The notes: generated by a model from the sequence alone, not told the origin. DNA of 64,000 bases from an uncultured Flavobacteriaceae bacterium (GCA_905479475.1 CAJQMT010000002.1:1-64000); one strand, 5' to 3'. Positions 17,000-25,397 are shown, numbered from the stretch's first letter. Numbers and translations are program-made.

Positions 17000-17488
17000 A
17001 TGTTGACATTTTTAAAAAAACTAATCAAAAAACCCAAAGAAGAAAAAAGCCCCATTGACGAACAAACCATTGTACTTGTGCAAGGGTCTTTTGAAAAAGT
17101 AAAGCCCATTGCTGCCACCGCTGCAGAAATTTTTTACACAAAACTATTTGAATTAGACCCAAAATTAAAGCCTATGTTTCCTACAGAAAAAGAGGGTGCC
17201 ATGGCCGAGCAAGGCAACAAATTGATGACCATGCTCTCAAGCGCGGTTGCTGGACTAACGGCTCTAGACAAGTTGATACCAATACTCCAAGATTTAGGAA
17301 AAAGACACGTGCAGTATGGAGTAGAAAAATCACATTATGACACCGTAGGTGCAGCACTACTTGACACACTTCAAGCGGGTCTAGGAGAAGGTTTTACACC
17401 AAGTATAAAACAAGCCTGGACTGATGTATACACCGTAATGGCAGGCGTGATGATCGAAGCCTCTTATGGAAAATCTGCAGATGCCTAA
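17000..17488 (+). CDS. Single-domain globin (flavohemoglobin/VHb-like)
   Basis: The 162-aa protein aligns with Vitreoscilla hemoglobin and the globin part of flavohemoglobins. Visible heme-pocket residues are Tyr46 (B10, FYTKLF), Phe60 (CD1, KPMF), a Gln near position 71 (E7) and the proximal His103 (F8, GKRHVQYGV). Tyr-B10 with Gln-E7 is the pocket of NO dioxygenases, so it probably oxidises nitric oxide to nitrate or buffers oxygen. It has a 20-residue N-terminal extension and no reductase domain; the nearby FNR-ferredoxin protein could supply electrons. An ACAGTGT element at 16971-16977 precedes it, like that of nrtA. Confidence 0.88.
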   Translation: MLTFLKKLIKKPKEEKSPIDEQTIVLVQGSFEKVKPIAATAAEIFYTKLFELDPKLKPMFPTEKEGAMAEQGNKLMTMLSSAVAGLTALDKLIPILQDLGKRHVQYGVEKSHYDTVGAALLDTLQAGLGEGFTPSIKQAWTDVYTVMAGVMIEASYGKSADA

Positions 17489-17631
17489 ACCATGTAATTT
17501 TTCACGAAACAATTGAAAATCAATAGAAAAGAAACAACAAATTGCAAAAAAAAAATTTTATTAAAAAATGTTTAAAACAAGTCGCTCATAAAAAAACAAA
17601 AGAATTTTGCAAAAAAAAATGAGATAACATT

Positions 17632-17653
17632 TATCTTTGTTGTTGAAAACAAC
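17632..17653 (+). promoter_or_regulatory. Promoter and 5' hairpin of the heme electron-transfer operon
   Basis: TATCTTTG at 17632-17639 is a -7 box. It overlaps the start of a small stem-loop, TTGTTG-AAAA-CAACAA, close to the predicted transcript start. The leader to the first ATG is about 110 bases, and no coding sequence is seen in the gap 17489-17758. Confidence 0.5.
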
Positions 17654-17758
17654 AAATTTAAAGTATCGAAATGCAGTCTTTGTTTCATAGTAAGCTTTAG
17701 CACTATTTTTAAACAAGTTAAGAATCTTGTAAATAAATAACACTAAAAAACACTTCTC

Positions 17759-18565
17759 ATGAAAAATCTAACAACCCTAACAACTCCATTTCTTACCTTA
17801 CTTTTGTTTGCATGTGGTGGAGTTCCTGAAAAAAAAGAAACAGCTGCTGTTGAAAAAATGGAATTTGCCGTTGCTGAAGTCCTTGAAATGGTCGCAAAAG
17901 AAAACGACATCACACGAACGCTCTACACCAAAGCCATTGTGGGAGGTGGAAAAAAACAAGGAATGAAATTTGACGAAGACTGGCAAAAAGAAGAAGTAGA
18001 AGCAGGACCACTTCCGGCTTTATTTTTAAGAGGAATTGCCAATGACATTCGCAAAAGCGAAACGCCTCTCGGTCTTTATTTAGGATCTGATTTCCCAATC
18101 AACAAAGCCAATAAATTGGAAGGAAAACAAGCAGATCTGTTTAAAAAGATAAAAGAAGACAGAAAACCTCAATTCTTTTACGATGAAAACCAAGAAGTAC
18201 ATACGGCTATGTTTGCCGATGTTGCTGGAGCTGGAGCCTGTGTTTCGTGCCATAACGATCACGAACAAACTACTAAAACGGATTGGAAACTTGGAGATGT
18301 TATGGGTGCTACCACTTGGCAATACCCAGCAGACTCTTTAAGTTACGAAGCTACTTTGGGAGTCTTAAAAGCTTACAGAAACGGAACCAAGGCTGTTTAT
18401 GAAGACTATCTTGCAGAAATATCAAAGTTTGAAAAGAGTGAAAAACCTGAAATTGGTGATAAATGGCCTTCTGCTGGAGGATTGTACTTGCCAAGTCCAG
18501 AGGTCTTTTTAGACAGTGTCAGAGAACTAGCTTCTTATGACACCATGAAGGTATTGCTCAACTAA
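17759..18565 (+). CDS. Tll0287-like c-heme lipoprotein
   Basis: The signal peptide has a lipobox (LLLFACGG, Cys19), so the protein is periplasmic and lipid-anchored. It carries one heme c motif, C161-VS-C164-H165. The fold around it (ALFLRGIANDIRK, TAMFADVAGAGACVSCHN) resembles the Tll0287-like/DUF3365 heme-sensor family. In that family the domain is a heme-binding PAS-like sensor often fused to signalling modules; here it stands alone. It opens a four-gene operon with a 12-base gap to the next gene. It could accept electrons from the downstream reductase or sense redox state or NO. The family call is moderately sure. Confidence 0.72.
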   Translation: MKNLTTLTTPFLTLLLFACGGVPEKKETAAVEKMEFAVAEVLEMVAKENDITRTLYTKAIVGGGKKQGMKFDEDWQKEEVEAGPLPALFLRGIANDIRKSETPLGLYLGSDFPINKANKLEGKQADLFKKIKEDRKPQFFYDENQEVHTAMFADVAGAGACVSCHNDHEQTTKTDWKLGDVMGATTWQYPADSLSYEATLGVLKAYRNGTKAVYEDYLAEISKFEKSEKPEIGDKWPSAGGLYLPSPEVFLDSVRELASYDTMKVLLN

Positions 18566-18577
18566 GAAAATACGGAA

Positions 18578-19057
18578 TTGAAAAATAATAGTTACATACC
18601 CCTAATAGGCCTACTGCTTTTCTTCGCCTATCTTTTGCAAGAAGTCCTGCAATTAAAATGGTCTTTTTTAGAAGATCTACAAAGATTGGAGCCCTACAAA
18701 AGATGGTCGGGATTAGCGCTAGGTCTCTTTATTTTGTTTCAATGGTTGCTTACCTTTAGCAGGATCATTCCTGCTTTTAGAAAAAAAGCACTGACCATCA
18801 ACAAATTGCACAAATGGATCGGTATTTTTAGTCCCCTGTTGTTGTATGCTCACAGCACACAATTTGGTTTTGGGTACTTAGCATTGTTCTCCTATTTGTT
18901 TCTCGCAAATATGCTGCTAGGAACCGTTAATTTGGATGTATTGAAATCAACCAAGTCATGGATTTTCAAAGGGTGGATGATCGCTCATGTATCACTTTCT
19001 ATGTGTATTACTTTTTTACTTTTTTTTCATATCAACATCGTTTTTTACTACAAATAA
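18578..19057 (+). CDS. Minimal ferric-reductase-like transmembrane cytochrome b
   Basis: The protein begins at a TTG codon and has about five membrane helices in 159 aa. Two helices each hold two histidines 14 residues apart: His78/His92 (LHKWIGIFSPLLLYAHS) and His137/His151. This is the two-heme pattern of ferric reductases, NADPH oxidases and MsrQ-like proteins, one heme near each side of the membrane, so it very likely moves electrons across the inner membrane. No flavin or NAD domain is fused to it, but a separate FNR-ferredoxin gene starts 5 bases downstream and probably supplies that function. I know of no named homologue; the cytochrome b call rests on the histidine spacing. Confidence 0.7.
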   Translation: MKNNSYIPLIGLLLFFAYLLQEVLQLKWSFLEDLQRLEPYKRWSGLALGLFILFQWLLTFSRIIPAFRKKALTINKLHKWIGIFSPLLLYAHSTQFGFGYLALFSYLFLANMLLGTVNLDVLKSTKSWIFKGWMIAHVSLSMCITFLLFFHINIVFYYK

Positions 19058-19062
19058 CCCCT

Positions 19063-20091
19063 ATGAAATTAACCGTAGTCAACGTCAAAAAAGAAACTGA
19101 TCAAGCGGTCACAATCTCTTTTAAAAACAATCGTATTTTTAACAAAATACACTACAAGCCTGGACAATTTTTAACTCTAAAAATTCCAATCAATGGACGC
19201 GTAGAAAGTCGAGCCTACTCTTTCAGCAGCGATCCTTACACAGAAAAATCGCTGAAAATAACGGTGAAAAAAGTAGCGAATGGGTTGATTTCAAACTATC
19301 TAAATACTGAGGTAAAAGCTGGTCAAAAAATGACCATTGACAAACCAATGGGAAGTTTCTACATTGAACCTGATGCCGAGCAAAAACAACAATATGTTTT
19401 ATTTGCCGGAGGAAGCGGAATAACACCAGTTTTCTCTATCCTAAAAACGGTTTTGGCCAAAGAACCGCATTCCAAAGTAGTATTGATCTATGCCAATCTG
19501 AATATTGAAAATATCATTTTCCTTGAAGAATTGCAGGAACTGAGTAAAACCTATTCAGATCGATTGTCTGTAGAATACATTCTCAGTGAAAATACAAATC
19601 CACTTTTTCATTCTGGTTTTGTCACAAAAGAAATCATCGAAAAAATATTTGACAAATACGATTTGGAATTTACAGATCACAAATACATGATGTGCGGCCC
19701 CTCGGGATTTATGAGAACGGTCAAAGAAATTTTGAAAGCCAAATCCATAGCGCCCTCAAAAGTTCAAACGGAAGTTTTCAAAGCGGCGAAAATTAAGATT
19801 GATTCAAAAAACTTGCTTAGCAAGGTGACTATCAAACACAAAGGCACCACTCACAACCTGGAAGTTCCTGGTAATAGAACCATTCTCGAACAAGCGATGA
19901 AAGATAACATTGCCCTGCCCTACTCATGTAGATCTGGCATGTGCAGTACGTGCAAAGCACAGTGCGTATCTGGCGAAGTCCAATTGACAAAAGGTCACCT
20001 GCTCCCTGACAACGAAGTTGAAAACGGAGCCATATTAACCTGTGTCAGCTACCCAAGTAGCGAAGAAGTAACCATAGAAATTCCGAAATAA
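19063..20091 (+). CDS. NAD(P)H oxidoreductase with FAD and C-terminal [2Fe-2S] ferredoxin domain
   Basis: The ORF is open from 18958, but that part overlaps the previous gene in another frame, and the ATG at 19063 (MKLTVVNVKKE) fits the family. An FAD-binding barrel (RAYSFSS) is followed by an NAD(P)-binding domain (GGSGITPVFSIL, MMCGPSGFM) and a plant-type ferredoxin domain with C-x4-C-x2-C (CRSGMCSTC) and a fourth Cys in ILTCVSYP. It belongs to the PaaE/Hmp-reductase group. It probably feeds electrons from NAD(P)H to the adjacent membrane cytochrome b, or to the globin at 17000. The partner is inferred from the 5- and 3-base gene gaps. Confidence 0.88.
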   Translation: MKLTVVNVKKETDQAVTISFKNNRIFNKIHYKPGQFLTLKIPINGRVESRAYSFSSDPYTEKSLKITVKKVANGLISNYLNTEVKAGQKMTIDKPMGSFYIEPDAEQKQQYVLFAGGSGITPVFSILKTVLAKEPHSKVVLIYANLNIENIIFLEELQELSKTYSDRLSVEYILSENTNPLFHSGFVTKEIIEKIFDKYDLEFTDHKYMMCGPSGFMRTVKEILKAKSIAPSKVQTEVFKAAKIKIDSKNLLSKVTIKHKGTTHNLEVPGNRTILEQAMKDNIALPYSCRSGMCSTCKAQCVSGEVQLTKGHLLPDNEVENGAILTCVSYPSSEEVTIEIPK

Positions 20092-20094
20092 GGT

Positions 20095-20805
20095 ATGAAG
20101 TTCGAAATAAATCCATTGCGAAAAAGACAAGTTCTCGGAATGCTCATAGGAACCATCTTAGGCGTCTTTTTATTCCTATTCCTCTCGAGTGAGGCTAATG
20201 AAGAATACAAAAGCCTGGGTCCGATGAACACCGGTCATGAAGATTTTTCTTGTAGCAGCTGTCATTCAGATGCGGAAGGAAGTTTATGGGCACAAACACA
20301 ATCCAACCTACAGTACAGTATCGGATTGAGAGCGAATTCTGTTGCATACGGAACCCTAGATGTAGAAACTAAGAAATGCCTTGCCTGTCATGAAAGAGAC
20401 AACGACAGACATCCTACACATCGATTTTTAGAACCCAAATACAAAGAAGCTGTTGAAAAAATAAATACCGCCAGTTGCATCACATGTCACTCAGAACACA
20501 ATGCAAAAAGACTTACCCTTTCGAAAGTCGACTATTGCATGCATTGTCATGAGGATTTAACAGTTAAAAATGATCCGATAGACATTTCACACGAAACCTT
20601 GATTGCAACAGAACAGTGGGACACTTGTCTTCAGTGCCATGACTTCCATGGAAATCACGAATACAAAACACCCTCCGTAATGAAAGACACCCTTTCTTAT
20701 GAAGCACTAGACATTTACTTTAATGGTGGAAAAGATCCTTACAGCACAAAGAAAAAATTTACTGCACTTTCGGAAAAAGAGTGGATTGAAAAATTTCTTA
20801 AATAA
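20095..20805 (+). CDS. Membrane-anchored pentaheme cytochrome c
   Basis: One N-terminal membrane segment (about residues 12-32) anchors a periplasmic domain with five heme c motifs: CSSCH (53), CLACH (95), CITCH (128), CMHCH (148) and CLQCH (178). Extra histidines, for example HPTH and HGNH, could be distal ligands. The architecture is like small NapC/NrfH or cytochrome c3-type carriers, but I cannot assign it to a named family. It ends the operon, 3 bases after the reductase gene, and would receive electrons from the membrane cytochrome b. The final acceptor is unknown; nitrite, NO or an outer-membrane protein are possible. Confidence 0.82.
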   Translation: MKFEINPLRKRQVLGMLIGTILGVFLFLFLSSEANEEYKSLGPMNTGHEDFSCSSCHSDAEGSLWAQTQSNLQYSIGLRANSVAYGTLDVETKKCLACHERDNDRHPTHRFLEPKYKEAVEKINTASCITCHSEHNAKRLTLSKVDYCMHCHEDLTVKNDPIDISHETLIATEQWDTCLQCHDFHGNHEYKTPSVMKDTLSYEALDIYFNGGKDPYSTKKKFTALSEKEWIEKFLK

Positions 20806-20935
20806 AGAGTATTTGAACGCCCTTGGCGTACCTGATTTGTAAATTAATGTTGAAATTTGAACAAAATTACCTTTTCAAAAAAACCAAACACAGTCCAATT
20901 AAAAGAGTCTTTTGCCTTTAAACTACCTAAATAAA

Positions 20936-20978
20936 TACGTAATTTCCTTTAAAGTAAACCGAAGTTCTGCTATATTTG
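20936..20978 (+). promoter_or_regulatory. Response-regulator promoter with one TACGTA
   Basis: TACGTA lies at 20936-20941 and a -7 box TATATTTG at 20971-20978. A one-mismatch copy, TACCTA, is at 20924-20929. Here the site is upstream of the -7 box rather than abutting it, in a position suited to activation or autoregulation. Confidence 0.5.
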
Positions 20979-20998
20979 TAGTATAAAACACTAAAAAA

Positions 20999-21658
20999 TT
21001 GGAAAAAGTAATCAAAATCATATTGGCTGATGATCATTTGCTAGTAAGAAATGGTATCAAATCTTTATTGCTCGAAGATGCTACATTGGATGTCATTGGA
21101 GAAGCTTCCAATGGAAAAGAAGCCCTAGAATTGGCAAAAGAAACGCAACCCGACCTTTTAATTATTGACGTGCGCATGCCCGTTATGGACGGTATTGAAG
21201 CCGCTGGTCATTTGAAGGATTATGCACCAAACACCAAATCCATTGTACTGTCGATGCACGACTCTGAAGAATACATCTTAAAGTCTATCAAAGCTGGAGC
21301 AAGTGGTTATTTATTAAAAGACACAGGAAAAGAAGAATTCCTAAAAGCCATAAAAACAGTCTTTAATGGAGGAAAATACTTCAGCGGAGACATCTCAAAT
21401 GTGATTGTTTCCAATTACCTACAAACCACTTCAACGACAAACCCCACTGTCAAGACACCCAAAAATACGCTTGGACTCACCAAAAAGGAAATCGAAATCT
21501 TATCGTTGATTTTATCTGGAATGACCAACACTGAAATATCAGACAAACTGGGTAAAAGCAAACGCACCATAGAAACACATCGTTTCAATTTGATGAAAAA
21601 AATGAACGTTAAAAACCTCATCGAATTATCTTCCAAAGCGAAAGAATTAGGATTTTAA
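20999..21658 (+). CDS. NarL/FixJ family response regulator
   Basis: The gene starts at TTG, 20 bases after the -7 box. The receiver domain has the acidic pair ADDH, the phosphorylated Asp57 (IIDVRMP) and Lys in LLKDTG. The C-terminal LuxR-type helix-turn-helix is at about residues 155-215 (LTKKEIEILSLILSGMTNTEI). This class pairs with HisKA_3 kinases such as the one at 2064-3404. It sits just upstream of nasC, and TACGTA elements occur at its own promoter and at those of nasC, nirB and the first Fnr-like gene, so it is a prime candidate for their binding protein. That link is inferred. Confidence 0.92.
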   Translation: MEKVIKIILADDHLLVRNGIKSLLLEDATLDVIGEASNGKEALELAKETQPDLLIIDVRMPVMDGIEAAGHLKDYAPNTKSIVLSMHDSEEYILKSIKAGASGYLLKDTGKEEFLKAIKTVFNGGKYFSGDISNVIVSNYLQTTSTTNPTVKTPKNTLGLTKKEIEILSLILSGMTNTEISDKLGKSKRTIETHRFNLMKKMNVKNLIELSSKAKELGF

Positions 21659-21727
21659 TAGTTATGTCTTCCTTTTTTCTAGAAAACAGCAAGACGCAGA
21701 CTACTTAAAAAAAATAACTGTAAAAAT

Positions 21728-21769
21728 TACGTATTTCACTACGTATTTATACGTAAATTAGTAAATTTG
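21728..21769 (+). promoter_or_regulatory. nasC promoter with three TACGTA palindromes
   Basis: TACGTA is found at 21728-21733, 21740-21745 and 21750-21755 (spacing 12 and 10), immediately followed by the -7 box TAAATTTG at 21762-21769. The cluster overlies the -33 to -13 region as it does at nirB. Confidence 0.7.
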
Positions 21770-21771
21770 CT

Positions 21772-21819
21772 TTCCGTTTGATACATGGTATGCCCTCGGG
21801 ACCGACCACGAATACGGAA
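21772..21819 (+). other. Possible structured leader of nasC
   Basis: TTCCGT (21772-21777) and ACGGAA (21814-21819) can close a stem around a GC-rich stretch that contains GGT...ACC. The stem begins at about the predicted transcript start of nasC. It may be a leader RNA with a regulatory role, but the pairing is short. Confidence 0.3.
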
Positions 21820-21861
21820 CAAAAGAAACTGAATTCTTAAACTGACAAAATTAAGAGAGAT

Positions 21862-24800
21862 ATGTCAATCTTAAAATCCTATAAAACAACATGTTCTTAT
21901 TGCGGTGTGGGCTGTGGAATCATTGTAGACAAAAACCACAACGGTACGCTAAAAGTAAAAGGTGACCCAGATCATCCTACGAACAAAGGAATGCTTTGTT
22001 CTAAAGGAATGAACCTGCACTATGTGGCACAGGATACTTCTGACAGGATCCTACACCCACAGATGAAATGGAGTAAAAACCACCCCCTAAAAAAAGTATC
22101 TTGGGATACGGCTTTAGATAGAGCTGCAGCAGTTTTCAAAAGTATCATCAAAAAGCACGGACCAGATAGTGTTGGATTTTACGTCTCTGGACAATGTTTG
22201 ACTGAAGAATATTATTTGGTCAACAAACTTACCAAGGGATTTATTGGAACGAACAACGTCGACACAAATTCAAGATTGTGTATGAGTTCCGCAGTTGTAG
22301 GATATAAGAAAGCCCTCGGAGACGACAACGTTCCCATCGCTTATGAGGACATTGAACTCGCAGACACCTTCTTGATAACGGGTGCCAACCCAGCTTGGTG
22401 TCATCCCATACTCTTCAGACGTTTGGAAAAACACAAAGAGGACAATCCAAATACCAAAATTATCGTTGTGGATCCGCGAAAAACACAAACTTGTGCCATC
22501 GCTGATTTGCATTTACAAATCATCCCAGGAACAGATGTGGTGTTGCACAATGCCATTGCAAAAAGACTCATCGACAAAAAGAAGGTGGACGCGGATTTTA
22601 TCAAAAAGCACACCAACAATTTTGAAGCTTTGAAAAAACTGGTTTCTGAAACCTCTCTTAACAAAGCCGCTAAAATTTGTGGAATTTCGACAGCAGACAT
22701 CAAATTAGCAGCGCAATATATAGGAGATGCCAAAGGGTTTATCAGCATGTGGACCATGGGCATCAATCAGAGCGTCATTGGAGTAGACAAAAACACTTCT
22801 TTGCTCAACATATCCTTACTAACAGGACATATTGGAAAGCCCGGATCAGGACCTTTTTCATTGACCGGACAACCCAATGCCATGGGAGGCCGTGAAGTTG
22901 GTGGAATGGCAAATTTATTGGCCGCTCACAAAAACTTAGCAGACCCACAACACAGAAAAGAAGTCGCTGACTTTTGGGGAAGCAAACCCATTTCACCAAA
23001 CCCTGGATTGACCGCAACAGAAATGTTTGATGCCTTGGACAGCGGCAAATTAAAAGCAATTTGGATCATTTGCACGAATCCTGTGGTCAGCCTACCGGAT
23101 GCAAATAAGGTTGAAAAAGCCCTTAAAAAAGCGAATTTTGTAGTCGTACAAGACATTTCCGAAAATTCAGAAACCGTTGCCTTTGCAGATCTCGTATTGC
23201 CTGCTGCAGGATGGTTAGAAAAAGAAGGAACGATGACCAACTCCGAACGCAGAGTGAGTTACCTACCAAAAGGAATTGAACCTCCTGGAGAAGCTTTGCC
23301 AGATGCTGAAATTTTATGGAAGTTCGCCCAAAAAATGGACTTTTTAGGATTTAACTACAAACATGTGAGTGAAGTGTACGACGAACATTGTGCGCTCACT
23401 AAAGGTACCAAAATAGACGTTTCAGGCCTCTCTCATGAGCGATTGAAATCTGAAGGGAGTATGCAATGGCCTGTTCCTCATAAAAAACACAAAGGCACTA
23501 CAAGACTTTATACAGATTACCAATTTGACACACTGAATGGGAAAGCGGCTTTTAACATTCCTTCAAGTACCGAAAACCTATCCGAAAAAACTTCTTCGAA
23601 ATTTCCTTTGGTTTTAAACACCGGAAGAATTCGCGACCAATGGCACACACGCACCAAAACAGGAAAAGTGCAACGATTGCTGACGCATATCGAAGGTCCT
23701 TATGTGGAAATGAACGCAGCTGATGCCTTTCAGAGAAATTTAAAAGACGGAGACATTGCCGTCGTAAAAAACAACCGCGGAGAAACCAGAGTTCCCGTAG
23801 TAACCAACCATGATATCCGATCAGGCGTTGTCTTCATGCCGATGCACTTTGGAAAAGTTTCTAACAGCACACTGGGAAGAGCAAACAACCTTACCCATTC
23901 CTTGATTGACCCGATTTCGAAAGAACCCGACTTTAAATTTGCGGCAGTAGAAGTCAGCAAATACAAAAAGAAAAAACAAAAAATATGCGTGATTGGCGGC
24001 GGTGCAGCCGCCTATCGTTTTGTACAAACCTATCGAGAAAATAACAAAATAGACGATATTGAAGTATTTTCTTTGGAAGAAACGCCTTTTTACAATCGCG
24101 TTCTTCTGCCAGAATATGTAAACGATGAATTGACATGGGAGCAACTTCAAAAAATCAAAAAAGGAGAACTCGCCAAATTAAAAATCAAACTACACGCAAA
24201 CACTTCCATTACTTCCATAGACAAAGTAGCAAAATCGATTGTCGATAGCAATGAGGTCGAACACACCTACGATATTTTGATCATGGCCACTGGAAGTCGT
24301 GCCTTTGTGCCTTCTGACGCACAACTCGATTTGCCTGGAAGATTTACTATGCGGAACAAAGGGGATGCCGATGCCCTAAAAAATTATTTAGAGCAAACAG
24401 GATTGCCAAACAATGAGCAACATGTTGTGATTGTAGGAGGTGGCTTGCTAGGGCTCGAGCTTGCGGCCGCATTGAACAAACGAAAAGTAAACATCACTAT
24501 CATTCAAAGAGCGTCCCGATTGATGGAACGACAATTGGATTTGGTTGCCAGTCGTCTTCTCGCTCAAGACGTACAAGAAAGAGGCATTCAAATATATTTT
24601 GACAACGAGGTCAATACTGTGTTTGATGACACACAGATAAACAACCTGTCGATCAACTTGAAAACAGGAAAAACAATCAACGCCAATGCCATTGTATATG
24701 CCATTGGAACCATTCCAAACGTAGAACTTGCCAGAGAAGCAAAACTAACTGTTCAAAGAGGTGTCGTTGTCAATGAATACCTGCAAACAAGTACTCCTGA

Positions 24801-25395
24801 AATTTTTGCGATGGGAGAAATTGCAGAATTCAACAATTTCTTATTCGGAATTACTTCTGCGGCAGAGCAACAAGCAGATATTGCTGCAAAATTCATTTTA
24901 GGAAACCTCAACAACCACTACAAAGGGTCTGTACTGATGAATATTCTAAAATTTGAAGATTTGGATTTGTGTAGTATCGGGAATATTGAATTTCCTGAAA
25001 ACGACCCAAGCTACGAGGAAATACTACTTATGGACGTAAGCAAACGTTTTTACAAAAAATGCATCGTAAAAGACGACAAGCTTATTGGTGCATTGATGAT
25101 GGGAGACAAAAGTGAATTCGCAGAATTCAAAAGCTTGATTGAGGACAAAACAGAATTGTCTGAAAAAAGAGTAGAATTATTACGAGGCAGAAGCGACGCA
25201 AAACCAGTCATTGGAAAGCTCATTTGCTCTTGCAGTCAAGTAGGAGAAGGAAACCTAAAAGAGGCCATAAAAGGAGGTTGTTCTGAGTTTATAGATTTGT
25301 GCAAAACCACAGGAGCAGGATTGGGTTGTGGAAGCTGCAAACCAGAAGTCAGAGATATTTTAGTAAATGCGAAAAGCGAAACAGTAAACGGGTAA
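21862..25395 (+). CDS. nasC: Assimilatory nitrate reductase fused to FAD/[2Fe-2S] NAD(P)H dehydrogenase
   Basis: The enzyme reduces nitrate to nitrite in the cytoplasm. The N-terminal two thirds form a molybdopterin oxidoreductase: a [4Fe-4S] motif C11-x2-C14-x3-C18 with Cys46 (MLCSKG), the likely Mo-ligand cysteine in NSRLCMSSAV, and a molydop-binding domain around VLNTGRIRDQWHTRTKTG. From about residue 700 a NirB-like FAD/NAD module begins (ICVIGGGAAAYRF, GGGLLGLELAAAL), and the last 60 residues are a BFD [2Fe-2S] domain (LICSCSQ, GLGCGSCKP). The 1177-aa polypeptide thus joins catalytic and electron-input units that are separate in Bacillus. There is no Tat signal. It is 2 bases upstream of the rubredoxin gene. 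Confidence 0.95.
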   Translation: MSILKSYKTTCSYCGVGCGIIVDKNHNGTLKVKGDPDHPTNKGMLCSKGMNLHYVAQDTSDRILHPQMKWSKNHPLKKVSWDTALDRAAAVFKSIIKKHGPDSVGFYVSGQCLTEEYYLVNKLTKGFIGTNNVDTNSRLCMSSAVVGYKKALGDDNVPIAYEDIELADTFLITGANPAWCHPILFRRLEKHKEDNPNTKIIVVDPRKTQTCAIADLHLQIIPGTDVVLHNAIAKRLIDKKKVDADFIKKHTNNFEALKKLVSETSLNKAAKICGISTADIKLAAQYIGDAKGFISMWTMGINQSVIGVDKNTSLLNISLLTGHIGKPGSGPFSLTGQPNAMGGREVGGMANLLAAHKNLADPQHRKEVADFWGSKPISPNPGLTATEMFDALDSGKLKAIWIICTNPVVSLPDANKVEKALKKANFVVVQDISENSETVAFADLVLPAAGWLEKEGTMTNSERRVSYLPKGIEPPGEALPDAEILWKFAQKMDFLGFNYKHVSEVYDEHCALTKGTKIDVSGLSHERLKSEGSMQWPVPHKKHKGTTRLYTDYQFDTLNGKAAFNIPSSTENLSEKTSSKFPLVLNTGRIRDQWHTRTKTGKVQRLLTHIEGPYVEMNAADAFQRNLKDGDIAVVKNNRGETRVPVVTNHDIRSGVVFMPMHFGKVSNSTLGRANNLTHSLIDPISKEPDFKFAAVEVSKYKKKKQKICVIGGGAAAYRFVQTYRENNKIDDIEVFSLEETPFYNRVLLPEYVNDELTWEQLQKIKKGELAKLKIKLHANTSITSIDKVAKSIVDSNEVEHTYDILIMATGSRAFVPSDAQLDLPGRFTMRNKGDADALKNYLEQTGLPNNEQHVVIVGGGLLGLELAAALNKRKVNITIIQRASRLMERQLDLVASRLLAQDVQERGIQIYFDNEVNTVFDDTQINNLSINLKTGKTINANAIVYAIGTIPNVELAREAKLTVQRGVVVNEYLQTSTPEIFAMGEIAEFNNFLFGITSAAEQQADIAAKFILGNLNNHYKGSVLMNILKFEDLDLCSIGNIEFPENDPSYEEILLMDVSKRFYKKCIVKDDKLIGALMMGDKSEFAEFKSLIEDKTELSEKRVELLRGRSDAKPVIGKLICSCSQVGEGNLKEAIKGGCSEFIDLCKTTGAGLGCGSCKPEVRDILVNAKSETVNG

Positions 25396-25397
25396 AC

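Noticed and set aside
18958-19062. N-terminal extension of the FNR-ferredoxin ORF
   Set aside because: It lies within the cytochrome b gene in another frame and the family begins at MKLTVVN (19063).
20095-20805. Dissimilatory nitrite reductase NrfA or NrfH
   Set aside because: It has five CxxCH motifs but is too small for NrfA, and its single anchor with no NrfA neighbour does not establish NrfH.
22401-22766. 121-aa minus-strand ORF inside nasC
   Set aside because: It is fully antisense to the strongly supported nasC frame and has no recognisable domain; treated as a shadow.
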